A stretch of DNA of 64,000 bases from Microbacteriaceae bacterium MWH-Ta3 (GTDB lineage Bacteria; Actinomycetota; Actinomycetes; Actinomycetales; Microbacteriaceae): contig QBKD01000001.1 in assembly GCA_003053925.1 (NCBI GenBank), positions 1,480,825 to 1,544,824 of the forward strand. The letters are read 5' to 3'. A program made the position numbers and the translations under genes. Below the pieces are notes generated by a model. The model saw only the letters and a list, made by a program, of their open reading frames with translations, was not told where the DNA came from and searched no databases. Below, in pieces: positions 1 through 9,168 of this stretch (positions are counted from its first letter, which is position 1; every line of letters starts with the position of its first letter).

Positions 1-1
1 C

Positions 2-379
2 CTGTTCCACCCCACCTTCCTGTACGAAATGATATGGAACCTGCTGGGCGCTGTGGTCGTTATCTGGTTGGGTCGACGCTATGTCCTGCAGTGGGGTCGT
101 CAGTTCGGGTTGTACCTTGCGTGGTATGGCACGGGTCGAATTGTGTGGGAAACCATTCGGTTGGATCCCAGCGATATGTTCCTGGGAATCCGCACCAATG
201 TCTGGGCGGCAATCGCGTCCGTCGTAATCGGTCTGGGAATTGTATACATCCAGGGCCGTCGTCACACCGGTCGCGAGACGTCGGTGTACAGCGATGGTCG
301 CGCCAATTCGACAGAATCCGCGCTAGAATCGCAGGACACCTACTCGGTCGACGAACTTGCCAAGGCTGCCAAGTCGTAA
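2..379 (+). CDS. lgt: Prolipoprotein diacylglyceryl transferase, C-terminal part
   Basis: This is the 3' part of a gene that begins before the window; the reading frame is open from base 2. The protein would move a diacylglyceryl group from phosphatidylglycerol to the lipobox cysteine of prelipoproteins, in the cytoplasmic membrane. The visible part opens with the Lgt signature HPTFLYE, continues through a hydrophobic helix (NLLGAVVVIWLG), the conserved YGTGRIVWE stretch with its Arg and Glu, and a last membrane helix around bases 205-255. A polar tail of about 40 residues follows, ending DELAKAAKS; such tails vary in this family. The family assignment is secure, but length and start cannot be judged here. 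Confidence 0.88.
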   Translation: MFHPTFLYEMIWNLLGAVVVIWLGRRYVLQWGRQFGLYLAWYGTGRIVWETIRLDPSDMFLGIRTNVWAAIASVVIGLGIVYIQGRRHTGRETSVYSDGRANSTESALESQDTYSVDELAKAAKS

Positions 380-487
380 GACCGAACGGTCCGTCACAAG
401 CGGTTCCACCACCCGCGACACACCATAGTCGCTGCCTTGCACACCTCGGGCCAGAGTCGTCCCCTTGAAGAGGAAGGACGATGCCTC
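380..487 (+). other. lgt-gltB intergenic region with gltB ribosome binding site
   Basis: A 108-base gap. A short inverted repeat GACCG-AA-CGGTC lies directly after the lgt stop (380-391), but it has no T-run and is too short to call a terminator. AGGAAGGA at 471-478 is a good Shine-Dalgarno sequence nine bases before the gltB ATG at 488. No convincing -10 hexamer was recognised, so gltB may have an undetected promoter or be read from upstream. Confidence 0.5.
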
Positions 488-3400
488 ATGGCACTGAACC
501 CTTTTAGCCGCTTTAGCGCAATTCCCGAGGCCTCCGGGCTGTATAACCCCGAGCACGAAAAGGACTCGTGTGGTTTTGCGATGGTAGCCACCATGCGTGG
601 CTATGCGGGACACGACATTATTGACACCGCCCTGTCGAGCTTGCGCAACCTAGAGCACCGAGGTGCCGTGGGCTCGGATGCCGGCACCGGCGATGGCGCG
701 GGAATACTTATCCAGGTTCCAGACCGATTCTTCCGTGACGTCGTCACCTTCACGCTTCCCGCAGTGGGCTCCTACGCAGTAGGTATGGCGTTCCTGCCCC
801 TTGACGACTCCGAACGCGCGGCGGAAAAGTCGGCTATCGAAGCGATTGCGTCGACCGAAGGACTTACCGTGCTGGGCTGGCGTACCGTCCCCACGGACCC
901 CGTGCACCTGGGAACTCTGGCACGTGAGGTCATGCCCGCATTCGAACAGTTGTTTGTCACGGACGCAACGGGTGATCGTGCCGGAATTGAACTTGACCGA
1001 GTGACGTTCCGTCTGCGCAAGCGCGCCGAGCGCGAACTCGGCACCTACTTTCCCTCGTTGTCGTCACGAACGATTGTGTACAAGGGAATGGTCACCACGC
1101 TTCAGCTGGAGCCGTTCTTCCCCGATCTATCGGATGACCGCATGGAATCGACCCTCGCGCTCGTGCACTCGCGGTTCTCGACCAACACGTTCCCCTCGTG
1201 GCCGCTGGCTCACCCCTTCCGCTACGTCGCCCACAACGGCGAAATCAACACGGTTCGCGCCAACCGCAACTGGATGCGCGCGCGTCAGTCACAGTTGGCA
1301 TCTCCGCTCCTGGGCGACCTGACTCCGTTGTTCCCCATCGTGGCCGACGGCGGGTCCGACTCAGCCTCGTTTGACGAAGTTGTCGAGTTGCTCGAACTCT
1401 CGGGCCGCTCGCTTCCACACGCCGTCATGATGATGATTCCGGAGGCGTGGGAAAACGATTCGGCAATGGATCCCGCTCGCCGGGACTTCTACCGTTACCA
1501 CTCAATGCTCATGGAGCCCTGGGATGGCCCTGCCGCGCTGGCGTTCTCGGACGGCAGCATTGCGGGTGCAACCTTGGACCGCAATGGTCTGCGTCCGGGT
1601 CGTTTCGTCGTCACCGACGATGGCCTCGTTGTCCTGGCTTCGGAAATTGGCGTGTACAACGTTGCACCCGAGCGCGTTGTGCGCAAGGGGCGCCTGCAGC
1701 CCGGTCGCATGTTTATCGTGGACACCGTCGCTGGACGGATCATCGAGGACGACGAGATCAAGTCACAGGTCGCTAGCTTGGAACCGTGGGGCACGTGGGT
1801 TGACGACAACCAGGTGATTCTCGAGGAACTTCCCGAACGCGAGCACATCATCCACACCACATCGTCAATTGCGCGTCGTCAGCGCACCTTTGGGTACACC
1901 CACGAAGAAGTGCGCATGCTGATTCAGCCAATGGCACAAAACGGCACGGAACCGCTGGGTGCAATGGGATCAGACACGCCCATCGCGGTGTTGTCCGAAC
2001 GCCCGCGACTGTTGTTCGACTACTTTGCCCAGCAGTTCGCGCAGGTGACGAACCCGCCGCTCGACTCGATTCGCGAGGAAGTCGTGACCTCGATGGAGGT
2101 CGGCCTTGGTCCGGAACGCAATCTACTGACGGCAACTCCCGAACACGCGCGCCAGGTCACCATCGATTTCCCGGTGATTGACAACGACGAACTCACCAAG
2201 ATTCGTCACCTCAGCGAAGATGGCCGCAGCAGCACCCAGACCATTCGTGGTCTCTACCGAGTGGACGACGGTGTCGATGCCCTAGAAAAGCGCCTCACCG
2301 CAATGTGCAACGAGGTCGATGTTGCGCTGTCGATGGGCGTACACTTCGTAATCCTGAGCGATCGCGATTCGAACGCAGATCTGGCACCGATTCCGTCGCT
2401 GCTGATGGTATCGGCCGTGCACCACCACCTGATACGTCAGGGTCGCCGCATGCAAACGGCGTTAATTGTTGAAGCCGGTGATGTCCGCGAGGTTCACCAC
2501 GTGGCGACGCTCATCGGCTTTGGCGCCAGCGCGGTTAATCCATATTTGGCCATGGAGACGGCGGAGAACCTGGTTCGCCGCGGACGCCTGGACGGTGTCA
2601 CCCCCGAAAAGGCCGTGAAGAACATCATCAAGGCACTCGGTAAGGGTGTTCTGAAGACGATGTCCAAGATGGGTATTTCCACCGTCGCGTCGTATGCCGG
2701 CGCACAGGCCTTCGAGGCCGTGGGATTGTCTCGCGAGTTCGTCGACACCTACTTCTCGGGTACCACCAGCCTCCTCGGCGGAATCACCATCGAGACCATC
2801 GCAGAAGAAAACCGCCTGCGACACCAGCAGGCCTACGGTGACGAGCCCTCGGCAAACCCGCACGAGATTCTCGCAACGGGTGGCGAATACCAGTGGCGCC
2901 GTGAAGGACCTCCACACCTTTTCAACCCCGAAACCGTGTTCAAGCTTCAGCACGCGACGCGGACCAAGCGCTACGACATCTTCCGCGATTACACGCGCGC
3001 TGTCGACGAGCAGGCCGAGCGCCTCATGACTTTGCGTGGTTTGTTTGGGTTTACCTCGCAGCGTGCACCCATTTCGATCGACGAGGTTGAACCCATTAGC
3101 GCCATCATCGCGCGCTTCTCGACGGGCGCCATGAGCCTCGGTGCAATCTCGCCGGAAATGCACGAGACACTCGCCGTCGCCATGAACCGCATTGGCGGTC
3201 GCTCTAACACCGGTGAGGGTGGCGAAAGCGTCGAACGACTGTTGGACCCCGAACGTCGCAGCGCAATTAAGCAGGTGGCGTCCGGTCGTTTTGGCGTCAC
3301 GAGCATGTACCTCACTCACGCCGACGATATTCAGATCAAAATGGCCCAGGGTGCAAAGCCTGGCGAGGGTGGACAGCTGCCCGCGAAAAAGGTGTATCCC

Positions 3401-5041
3401 TGGATCGCCCGCACGCGTATCAGCACGCCCGGTGTGGGACTCATTTCGCCGCCACCTCACCACGACATCTACTCGATTGAAGACCTCAAGCAGCTCATCT
3501 TCGACCTCAAGCGTTCCAACCCCGCCGCACGAATCCACGTGAAGCTGGTCTCGGAATCGGGTGTCGGCACGGTAGCCGCCGGTGTGGCCAAGTCCAAGGC
3601 CGACGTCATCCTGATCTCGGGTCACGACGGCGGTACCGGCGCAAGCCCGCTGTCGTCGCTGAAGCACGCGGGCACACCGTGGGAGCTCGGTTTGGCGGAA
3701 GCCCAGCAGACGCTCATGATGAACGACATGCGTGGGCGCATTGTGTTGCAGGTCGATGGCCAGATGAAGACCGGTCGCGACGTGGTCATCGCAGCACTTC
3801 TGGGCGCCGAGGAATACGGTTTTGCCACCGCTCCCATGGTTGTCTCTGGGTGCATCCTGATGCGCGTGTGCCACCTCGACACCTGTCCGGTCGGTGTTGC
3901 CACTCAGAACCCGTTGTTGCGCGAGCGCTACACCGGAAAGCCCGAGTTCGTCGAAACGTTCTTCGAGTACATCGCCGAGGAAGTGCGTGAAATCCTGGCA
4001 TCACTGGGCTTCCGCTCTCTCGAGGACGCCATTGGGCAGCGCCAGGTGCTCAACGTGGACCGTGCGGTCAACCACTGGAAGACCGAAGGCCTCGACCTGA
4101 GTGCAATCCTCGAGGGAAATGATTTCCCCGCAAGTTCGCCTCGTTTCAATGTTTCTCAGCAGGACCATGAAATTGACGAACACAGCGACCACCGGGTGTT
4201 TGCTGTCCTCGGAGACGCTCTCGTCACGGGACAGCCGACGACGATCGAACTCGACATCCACAACACGGACCGCGCTATCGGAACCATGTTGGGCCACGAG
4301 CTAACGAAGCTTCACGGTGAAAAGGGCCTCGAGCCCGGCACCATTCGCCTGGAACTTAAGGGTGCTGCAGGGCAGTCACTGGGTGCCTTCGTCCCTCGCG
4401 GAATCAGCATTTGCTTGTCCGGCGACGCGAACGACTATGTGGGCAAGGGGCTTTCCGGTGGCCGCGTGTCGGTTCGTCCGCCCGTCGGTGCCGCCTTCGA
4501 AACGAACCGCAACATTATTGCGGGCAACGTCGTCGGTTACGGAGCAACGAGTGGTGAACTGTTCCTCGCGGGAATGGTGGGGGAGCGATTCCTCGTGCGC
4601 AACTCCGGAGCCACCGCAGTCGTAGAGGGCGTGGGCGACCACGCCTTGGAGTACATGACGGGCGGTATCGCGGTAATTCTGGGGGAAACCGGTCGCAACG
4701 TGGGTGCAGGCATGAGTGGCGGTAACGCCTTTGTGCTGGATCTGCGGAAGGACCTCGTCAACCAGCCTGCTCTCGCCAGTGGCGAACTCGAACTGCAGGA
4801 ACTGACGGATGCCGACCGCGCATTGCTCACCGCACTGCTCACAGAGCACGTGTCCGAAACAGGCTCTGCTTATGTGCAGGGTCTGTTGGATAACGCCGAA
4901 GACACCTTCGCACGCATCACCAAGCTGGTTCCTCGTGACTTCGCAGCGGTGACGGCGATTCGCGAACGTGCCCTGATTGAAGGACTTGACCCCGACGGCG
5001 ATGCCGTTTGGCGGCAGATTATGGAGGTCACCGGTGGCTAA
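488..5041 (+). CDS. gltB: Glutamate synthase large subunit (GOGAT)
   Basis: The large subunit of NADPH-dependent glutamate synthase takes the amide of glutamine and adds it to 2-oxoglutarate, giving two glutamates. The 1517-residue product has the usual size. A short propeptide precedes Cys28 (DSCGF), the expected N-terminal nucleophile of the glutamine amidotransferase domain (about 28-430). The FMN-binding synthase domain lies at about 830-1200 and carries the [3Fe-4S] cysteines C1122, C1128 and C1133 (motif CHLDTCPVGVATQ). A C-terminal GXGXG beta-helix domain follows. ATG 488 is preferred over an in-frame TTG at 437 because of the strong AGGAAGGA ahead of it. The gene ends eight bases inside gltD, so the subunits are probably translationally coupled. 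Confidence 0.96.
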   Translation: MALNPFSRFSAIPEASGLYNPEHEKDSCGFAMVATMRGYAGHDIIDTALSSLRNLEHRGAVGSDAGTGDGAGILIQVPDRFFRDVVTFTLPAVGSYAVGMAFLPLDDSERAAEKSAIEAIASTEGLTVLGWRTVPTDPVHLGTLAREVMPAFEQLFVTDATGDRAGIELDRVTFRLRKRAERELGTYFPSLSSRTIVYKGMVTTLQLEPFFPDLSDDRMESTLALVHSRFSTNTFPSWPLAHPFRYVAHNGEINTVRANRNWMRARQSQLASPLLGDLTPLFPIVADGGSDSASFDEVVELLELSGRSLPHAVMMMIPEAWENDSAMDPARRDFYRYHSMLMEPWDGPAALAFSDGSIAGATLDRNGLRPGRFVVTDDGLVVLASEIGVYNVAPERVVRKGRLQPGRMFIVDTVAGRIIEDDEIKSQVASLEPWGTWVDDNQVILEELPEREHIIHTTSSIARRQRTFGYTHEEVRMLIQPMAQNGTEPLGAMGSDTPIAVLSERPRLLFDYFAQQFAQVTNPPLDSIREEVVTSMEVGLGPERNLLTATPEHARQVTIDFPVIDNDELTKIRHLSEDGRSSTQTIRGLYRVDDGVDALEKRLTAMCNEVDVALSMGVHFVILSDRDSNADLAPIPSLLMVSAVHHHLIRQGRRMQTALIVEAGDVREVHHVATLIGFGASAVNPYLAMETAENLVRRGRLDGVTPEKAVKNIIKALGKGVLKTMSKMGISTVASYAGAQAFEAVGLSREFVDTYFSGTTSLLGGITIETIAEENRLRHQQAYGDEPSANPHEILATGGEYQWRREGPPHLFNPETVFKLQHATRTKRYDIFRDYTRAVDEQAERLMTLRGLFGFTSQRAPISIDEVEPISAIIARFSTGAMSLGAISPEMHETLAVAMNRIGGRSNTGEGGESVERLLDPERRSAIKQVASGRFGVTSMYLTHADDIQIKMAQGAKPGEGGQLPAKKVYPWIARTRISTPGVGLISPPPHHDIYSIEDLKQLIFDLKRSNPAARIHVKLVSESGVGTVAAGVAKSKADVILISGHDGGTGASPLSSLKHAGTPWELGLAEAQQTLMMNDMRGRIVLQVDGQMKTGRDVVIAALLGAEEYGFATAPMVVSGCILMRVCHLDTCPVGVATQNPLLRERYTGKPEFVETFFEYIAEEVREILASLGFRSLEDAIGQRQVLNVDRAVNHWKTEGLDLSAILEGNDFPASSPRFNVSQQDHEIDEHSDHRVFAVLGDALVTGQPTTIELDIHNTDRAIGTMLGHELTKLHGEKGLEPGTIRLELKGAAGQSLGAFVPRGISICLSGDANDYVGKGLSGGRVSVRPPVGAAFETNRNIIAGNVVGYGATSGELFLAGMVGERFLVRNSGATAVVEGVGDHALEYMTGGIAVILGETGRNVGAGMSGGNAFVLDLRKDLVNQPALASGELELQELTDADRALLTALLTEHVSETGSAYVQGLLDNAEDTFARITKLVPRDFAAVTAIRERALIEGLDPDGDAVWRQIMEVTGG

Positions 5042-6491
5042 TCCCGAAGGATTCCTGCGTCACACCGAACGTGAAGTTCCCAAGCGTCGGCCCGTGCCGC
5101 TGCGACTCAAGGACTGGAAAGAGGTCTACGAGGAGCGCGAGGCCGGGCAGATTGAACGCCAGGCGGGTCGCTGCATGGATTGTGGCGTGCCATTCTGCCA
5201 CCAGGGCTGCCCCCTGGGCAACCTGATTCCTGAGTGGAATGACCTGGTCTACCGCGATGACTGGAAGGCGGCAATCGATCGTCTTCACACGACGAATAAC
5301 TTTCCGGAATTCACGGGCCGCCTGTGCCCTGCTCCGTGCGAATCGTCGTGCGTATTGGGAATCAATCAGCCCGCTGTCACGATCAAGCAATCGGAGTTGT
5401 CGATTATCGACACGGCGTGGGAGCGCGGCTACATCACGCCGGTTACCCCCGACCGTCTGACGGGCAAGACTGTCGCTATCGTCGGCAGTGGTCCTGCGGG
5501 CCTGGCCGCTGCTCAGCAGCTCACTCGAATTGGCCACACGGTCGCAGTTTTTGAACGCGACGAGGCTCCTGGTGGACTGCTGCGCTACGGAATCCCCGAT
5601 TTCAAGATGGAAAAGCACCACATCGACCGCCGCATTGCGCAGATGGAGGAAGAAGGAACGCGCTTCCGCACAGGCGTCACGGTAGGAGTCGACATCACCT
5701 GGGATGAACTTCGCCTGCGGTACGACGCGGTCATAATCGCCACCGGTGCACCGGTGGGTCGCGACCTTCCGATTCCCGGGCGCAATCTTGCCGGCATTCA
5801 CTTCGCCATGGAGTATCTCGCGCGCTCCAACCGCGCGGTAGCGGGGGACACCCCAGCAGACTTCATCGATGCCGCAGGAAAGCATGTTGTCATCCTGGGT
5901 GGTGGTGACACCGGAGCGGACTGCATCGGTACCGCCTTGCGTCAGGGCGCGGCAAGCGTCACGACACTCGCGATTGGTAAGCAACCACCCCATGAGCGGC
6001 CCGCCGATCAGCCCTGGCCGATGGACCCCACGCTGTTCGAGGTTCAGAGCGCACACGAAGAGGGCGGCGAGCGCGTGTATCTTGCCTCCACCGTCGAGTT
6101 TGTGGGCGATGAGGCCGGCAATGTCACGGCTCTCACGGTTGCCGAAACCGAATATTTCGAGGGTGGTCGTCGACCTCTCGCGGGCACTGAAAAGAACATC
6201 CCCGCCGACCTCGTGTTTCTTGCGCTCGGTTTCACGGGTGTTGACACCCAGACCGTTGTGCCGCAGGTGGGTCTCGACATCACCAAGCGCGGTGTCGTGG
6301 AACGCTCGTCGAAGTTCGACACCAACCTTCCCGGCGTCTTTGTCGCCGGTGATGCCGGTCGCGGCGCCTCGCTGATTGTCTGGGCCATCGCCGAGGGCCG
6401 CGCTGCGGCCGCACGTGCCGATGAGTTCCTCAGCGGCCAGACCAACCTGCCGTCGCCCGTCCGGGCCACGGATACCCCGATACACTTCTAA
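5034..6491 (+). CDS. gltD: Glutamate synthase small subunit
   Basis: The beta subunit feeds NADPH electrons through FAD and iron-sulfur centres to GltB. The 485-residue protein starts with the typical MANPEGFL. N-terminal cysteines form the family's Fe-S ligand set (C47, C50, C55, C59 and C98, C102, C106). A first dinucleotide-binding fold follows at 147-156 (VAIVGSGPAG) and a second at about 285 (VVILGGGDTGAD); the late GVFVAGDAGRG motif completes the FAD site. The start is GTG 5034, overlapping the gltB end, with GGAGGT seven bases upstream. In-frame codons further upstream lie within gltB and encode nothing conserved. Confidence 0.96.
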   Translation: MANPEGFLRHTEREVPKRRPVPLRLKDWKEVYEEREAGQIERQAGRCMDCGVPFCHQGCPLGNLIPEWNDLVYRDDWKAAIDRLHTTNNFPEFTGRLCPAPCESSCVLGINQPAVTIKQSELSIIDTAWERGYITPVTPDRLTGKTVAIVGSGPAGLAAAQQLTRIGHTVAVFERDEAPGGLLRYGIPDFKMEKHHIDRRIAQMEEEGTRFRTGVTVGVDITWDELRLRYDAVIIATGAPVGRDLPIPGRNLAGIHFAMEYLARSNRAVAGDTPADFIDAAGKHVVILGGGDTGADCIGTALRQGAASVTTLAIGKQPPHERPADQPWPMDPTLFEVQSAHEEGGERVYLASTVEFVGDEAGNVTALTVAETEYFEGGRRPLAGTEKNIPADLVFLALGFTGVDTQTVVPQVGLDITKRGVVERSSKFDTNLPGVFVAGDAGRGASLIVWAIAEGRAAAARADEFLSGQTNLPSPVRATDTPIHF

Positions 6492-6520
6492 CGACCTTTA
6501 CCACCACCACAAAGGACACA

Positions 6521-7951
6521 ATGAGACGCGCAAAAATCGTTGCCACGCTGGGACCGGCAACAAACACGTATGACAACATCAAGGCGATTATCGAGGCGGG
6601 CGTCAATGTCGCTCGTATGAACCTCAGCCATGGCAGCCACGCCGTACACGAGGCGGTGTACACGAACATCCGTGCCGCTGCTGCCGACTTGGGCCAGCCC
6701 GTCGCGGTTCTTGTCGACCTCCAGGGCCCGAAAATCCGCCTGGGAAAGTTTGAAAACGGCCCCCACGACCTCGCGGTTGGTGACATCTTCACCATCACCA
6801 CCGAGGACATCCTGGGCACCAAGGACATCTGCGGCACCACCTTCAAGGGCTTGCCGCAGGATGTCGCACCCGGTGACACGCTGTTGATCGATGACGGCAA
6901 GGTGAACATCCGCGTGCTCGACACCGACGGTGTTCGCGTTCGTACCGAGGTCGTCGTACCCGGTCCCGTGTCCGACAACAAGGGCATCAACCTGCCTGGT
7001 GTCGCTGTCAACGTCCCGGCGTTGAGCGAAAAGGACGAAGACGACTTGCGCTGGGGTATCCGCATTGGTGCGGACTACATTGCGCTGTCGTTCGTGCGTA
7101 ACGCTGCCGACATCGTGCGCGTTCACGAGATCATGGACGAAGAGGGCAAGCGCCTTCCCGTCATCGCCAAAATCGAGAAGCCTCAGGCTGTTGCGGCATT
7201 GGACGAAATCATCGAGGCCTTCGACGGCATCATGGTCGCCCGTGGTGACCTCGGTGTGGAGTTGCCTCTTGAACAGGTTCCGCTCGTGCAGAAGCGTGCC
7301 GTTGAGGCCGCACGTCGCATGGCAAAGCCCGTCATTGTTGCCACTCAGATGCTCGAATCCATGATTCACTCGCCGGTGCCCACGCGTGCCGAAACCAGTG
7401 ACGTGGCCAACGCGATTCTTGATGGCGCCGACGCCGTCATGCTGTCGGGCGAGACCAGCGTGGGTGAATTCCCCGTGATTACGGTCGCGACCATGGCGCG
7501 TATTGTCGAGAACACCGAAGAGCACGGCATGGAGCGTATCCCTGCACTGGGAACGAAGCCGCGCACCCAGGGTGGCGCGCTCACGCTCGCGGCTGCCGAG
7601 GTTGCCGACTTTATCGACGCAAAGTACGTCTGCGTGTTCACCGAATCGGGTGACTCACCACGCCGCATGTCGCGCCTGCGCATTCGTATTCCCATGATTG
7701 CCTTTGCGACCGACGAAGCGATTCGTCGTCGTATGAGCCTCACGTGGGGTATCACCTCGTTCCTCGTGGATGAAGTGACGCACACCGACGCCATGTTCGT
7801 TCAGGTCGACGAAGAGCTGCTCGCAGCAGGCTTGGTCGAAAAGGGCGACAAGGTCGTGGTTATTTCGGGCGCTCCCGTCGGTGTCGTCGGTTCGACCAAC
7901 GACATTCGCATTCACGTCATTGGCGATGGTCTGAAGACGGTCGGCAAGTAG
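6521..7951 (+). CDS. pyk: Pyruvate kinase
   Basis: Catalyses the last step of glycolysis, phosphoenolpyruvate plus ADP to pyruvate plus ATP, in the cytosol. The 476-residue length is normal. Visible family motifs are the N-terminal RRAKIVATLGPA, MNLSHG, the active-site stretch AKIEKPQAVAALDEI with its catalytic lysine, GDLGVELP, and the MLES...PVPTRAE...DGADAVMLSGET region. A C-terminal allosteric domain is present. The gene lies 29 bases after gltD, with AAAGGA before the ATG, so co-transcription with gltBD is possible. A strong hairpin terminator follows it. Confidence 0.96.
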   Translation: MRRAKIVATLGPATNTYDNIKAIIEAGVNVARMNLSHGSHAVHEAVYTNIRAAAADLGQPVAVLVDLQGPKIRLGKFENGPHDLAVGDIFTITTEDILGTKDICGTTFKGLPQDVAPGDTLLIDDGKVNIRVLDTDGVRVRTEVVVPGPVSDNKGINLPGVAVNVPALSEKDEDDLRWGIRIGADYIALSFVRNAADIVRVHEIMDEEGKRLPVIAKIEKPQAVAALDEIIEAFDGIMVARGDLGVELPLEQVPLVQKRAVEAARRMAKPVIVATQMLESMIHSPVPTRAETSDVANAILDGADAVMLSGETSVGEFPVITVATMARIVENTEEHGMERIPALGTKPRTQGGALTLAAAEVADFIDAKYVCVFTESGDSPRRMSRLRIRIPMIAFATDEAIRRRMSLTWGITSFLVDEVTHTDAMFVQVDEELLAAGLVEKGDKVVVISGAPVGVVGSTNDIRIHVIGDGLKTVGK

Positions 7952-7961
7952 TGAGTGCAGC

Positions 7962-7995
7962 ACAAAGGCCCCCAGGTATTCCTGGGGGCCTTTGT
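7962..7995 (+). terminator. Rho-independent terminator after pyk
   Basis: A perfect 15-base-pair stem (7962-7976 with 7981-7995), rich in G:C at its centre (GGCCCCCAGG), closes a TATT loop. The right arm ends in TTTGT. It separates pyk from the tRNA gene encoded on the opposite strand and could act in both directions. Confidence 0.88.
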
Positions 7996-8000
7996 CGTTG

Positions 8001-8083
8001 TGCCGGATGTGGGACTTGAACCCACACGTCCTTCCGGACAAAGCATTTTGAGTGCTCCGCGTCTGCCATTCCGCCAATCCGGC
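8001..8083 (-). tRNA. tRNA-Leu (anticodon CAA)
   Basis: Read on the minus strand, the 83-base gene folds as a class II tRNA. The acceptor stem GCCGGAT pairs with ATCCGGC, followed by discriminator A. There is an anticodon stem GAGCA/TGCTT with loop CTCAAAA giving anticodon CAA (codon UUG), a long variable arm (GTCCGGAAGGAC) as expected for leucine, and a T arm containing GGTTCAAGTCC. The 3' CCA is not encoded. It lies alone between the pyk terminator and the response regulator. Confidence 0.95.
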
Positions 8084-8103
8084 AACTTCGTATTACTTTA
8101 CCG

Positions 8104-8116
8104 TAAGGTATCGGTA
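8104..8116 (+). promoter_or_regulatory. Leaderless-type -10 element of the response regulator
   Basis: TAAGGT (8104-8109) fits the actinobacterial -10 consensus TANNNT. It is followed by exactly six bases and then the ATG at 8116, so transcription would begin at the start codon. No Shine-Dalgarno is present. Confidence 0.7.
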
Positions 8117-8715
8117 TGACCGATTCATCCGAGAAAAAGAGCCGCCGTGTTGTTGTCGCTGAAGACGAAACACTCATCCGGATGGATATCGTCGAGGTTT
8201 TGCGCGAAGCAGGCTACGACGTTGTGGGCGAGGCAGCAGACGGCGAGGCGGCCGTTGCGCTCGTCACGGAGCTGAAACCTGATTTCGTGGTCATGGACGT
8301 CAAAATGCCCAAGATGGACGGATTGACCGCGGCGGAAAAAATTGGCAAGGATCGCATCGCTCCCGTTGTAATGCTGACGGCGTTTTCGCAGCCCGAGCTT
8401 GTGGAACGGGCAGCCGACGCGGGGGCCGTTGCTTACGTGGTGAAGCCGTTTACCCCCGAGCGCCTGTTGCCCGCAATCGAGGTCGCCCTCAGCCGCCACC
8501 AACAGATCATTGCGCTGGAATCGGAAATCGCGGATCTCTCCGAGCGCCTCGAGACGCGTAAGGTCCTGGATCGCGCCAAAGGGCTGCTGCAGGACAAGAT
8601 GAAGCTCACCGAACCCGAAGCTTTCCGTTGGATCCAGAAGGCGTCAATGGACCGCCGCCTGACGATGCACGAGGTCGCGGCCGCCGTTATCGAGCAGCTG
8701 GCTCCGTCTAGCTAA
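8116..8715 (+). CDS. pdtaR: ANTAR-domain response regulator (PdtaR-like)
   Basis: A two-component response regulator expected to act on RNA by transcription antitermination. The receiver domain (about 10-125) shows the acidic pair E16-D17, phospho-acceptor D61 (VVMDVKMP), T88 and K110 (VVKPF). A short coiled linker (QQIIALESEIADLSERL) leads to a C-terminal ANTAR domain (about 130-190), recognisable from RKVLDRAKGLL, MKLTEPEAFRWI and AS.DRR.TMHEVA. The 199-residue layout matches mycobacterial PdtaR (Rv1626). Its partner kinase is not in the window. The last eight bases overlap the convergent thioesterase gene. Confidence 0.9.
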   Translation: MTDSSEKKSRRVVVAEDETLIRMDIVEVLREAGYDVVGEAADGEAAVALVTELKPDFVVMDVKMPKMDGLTAAEKIGKDRIAPVVMLTAFSQPELVERAADAGAVAYVVKPFTPERLLPAIEVALSRHQQIIALESEIADLSERLETRKVLDRAKGLLQDKMKLTEPEAFRWIQKASMDRRLTMHEVAAAVIEQLAPSS

Positions 8716-9127
8716 TATCGCGCAGCAGGTTCGTAATTCGAACCGTTGACAGACGGTTTCCGTCGTCGTCCGTAATCGCGATTTCGTGGGTGCATAACGT
8801 GCGTCCCAGTGAAATTGCGCTACACGTTCCCGTGACGTACCCCGACTTCACACTGCGGCTGTGGCTCGCATTGATTTCAATTCCCACCGCGAACCGACCG
8901 GGACCCGCGTGAATAGCTGCCGACATCGATCCGAGCGATTCGCCCAGCACGACGTGCGCACCTCCGTGCAAAATGCCCACTACCTGCGTGTTGCCCTCGA
9001 CGGGCATACGGGCGACGGAGCGCTCGGCCGAAAGTTCAAGGAATTCGATGCCCATTTTCTCGGCCAGACCGCCCGGCCGACTAAATCGCTCGGCGATTTG
9101 CGGGTCCAATTTGTCGAATACTCCCAT
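8708..9127 (-). CDS. Hotdog-fold thioesterase, PaaI family
   Basis: A 139-residue single hotdog domain, probably hydrolysing acyl-CoA or aryl-CoA thioesters in the cytosol. The family signature is GILHGGAHVVLGESLGSMSA: the HGG motif followed by the catalytic-helix acidic residue. The segment SRSVKSGYVTGTC matches the beta-strand region that shapes the CoA site. A GGAAGGA precedes the ATG. It is divergent from polA, which is frequent in actinobacteria, and overlaps the response regulator tail by eight bases. Its substrate cannot be inferred. Confidence 0.88.
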   Translation of the reverse strand: MGVFDKLDPQIAERFSRPGGLAEKMGIEFLELSAERSVARMPVEGNTQVVGILHGGAHVVLGESLGSMSAAIHAGPGRFAVGIEINASHSRSVKSGYVTGTCSAISLGRTLCTHEIAITDDDGNRLSTVRITNLLRDIS

Positions 9128-9155
9128 GACTGCGAATCCTTCCGGCGGGCCTCGA

Positions 9156-9168
9156 TAGGCTGAACGCG
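9156..9168 (+). promoter_or_regulatory. Leaderless-type -10 element of polA
   Basis: TAGGCT (9156-9161), six bases, then the GTG start at 9168. There is no Shine-Dalgarno in the spacer. The same layout recurs at a dozen other starts in the window. Confidence 0.72.

Noticed and set aside
380..391. GACCG-AA-CGGTC as an lgt terminator
   Set aside because: A five-base stem with a two-base loop and no T-run is too weak to call.
2462..3874. A 470-codon open frame antisense to gltB
   Set aside because: It is a shadow of the high-G+C gltB codon pattern; its translation shows no motif or plausible composition, and gltB is intact and conserved across the region.
5028..6485. A 485-codon open frame antisense to gltD
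   Set aside because: It spans almost exactly the gltD gene on the other strand, with no recognisable protein features and no ribosome binding site.
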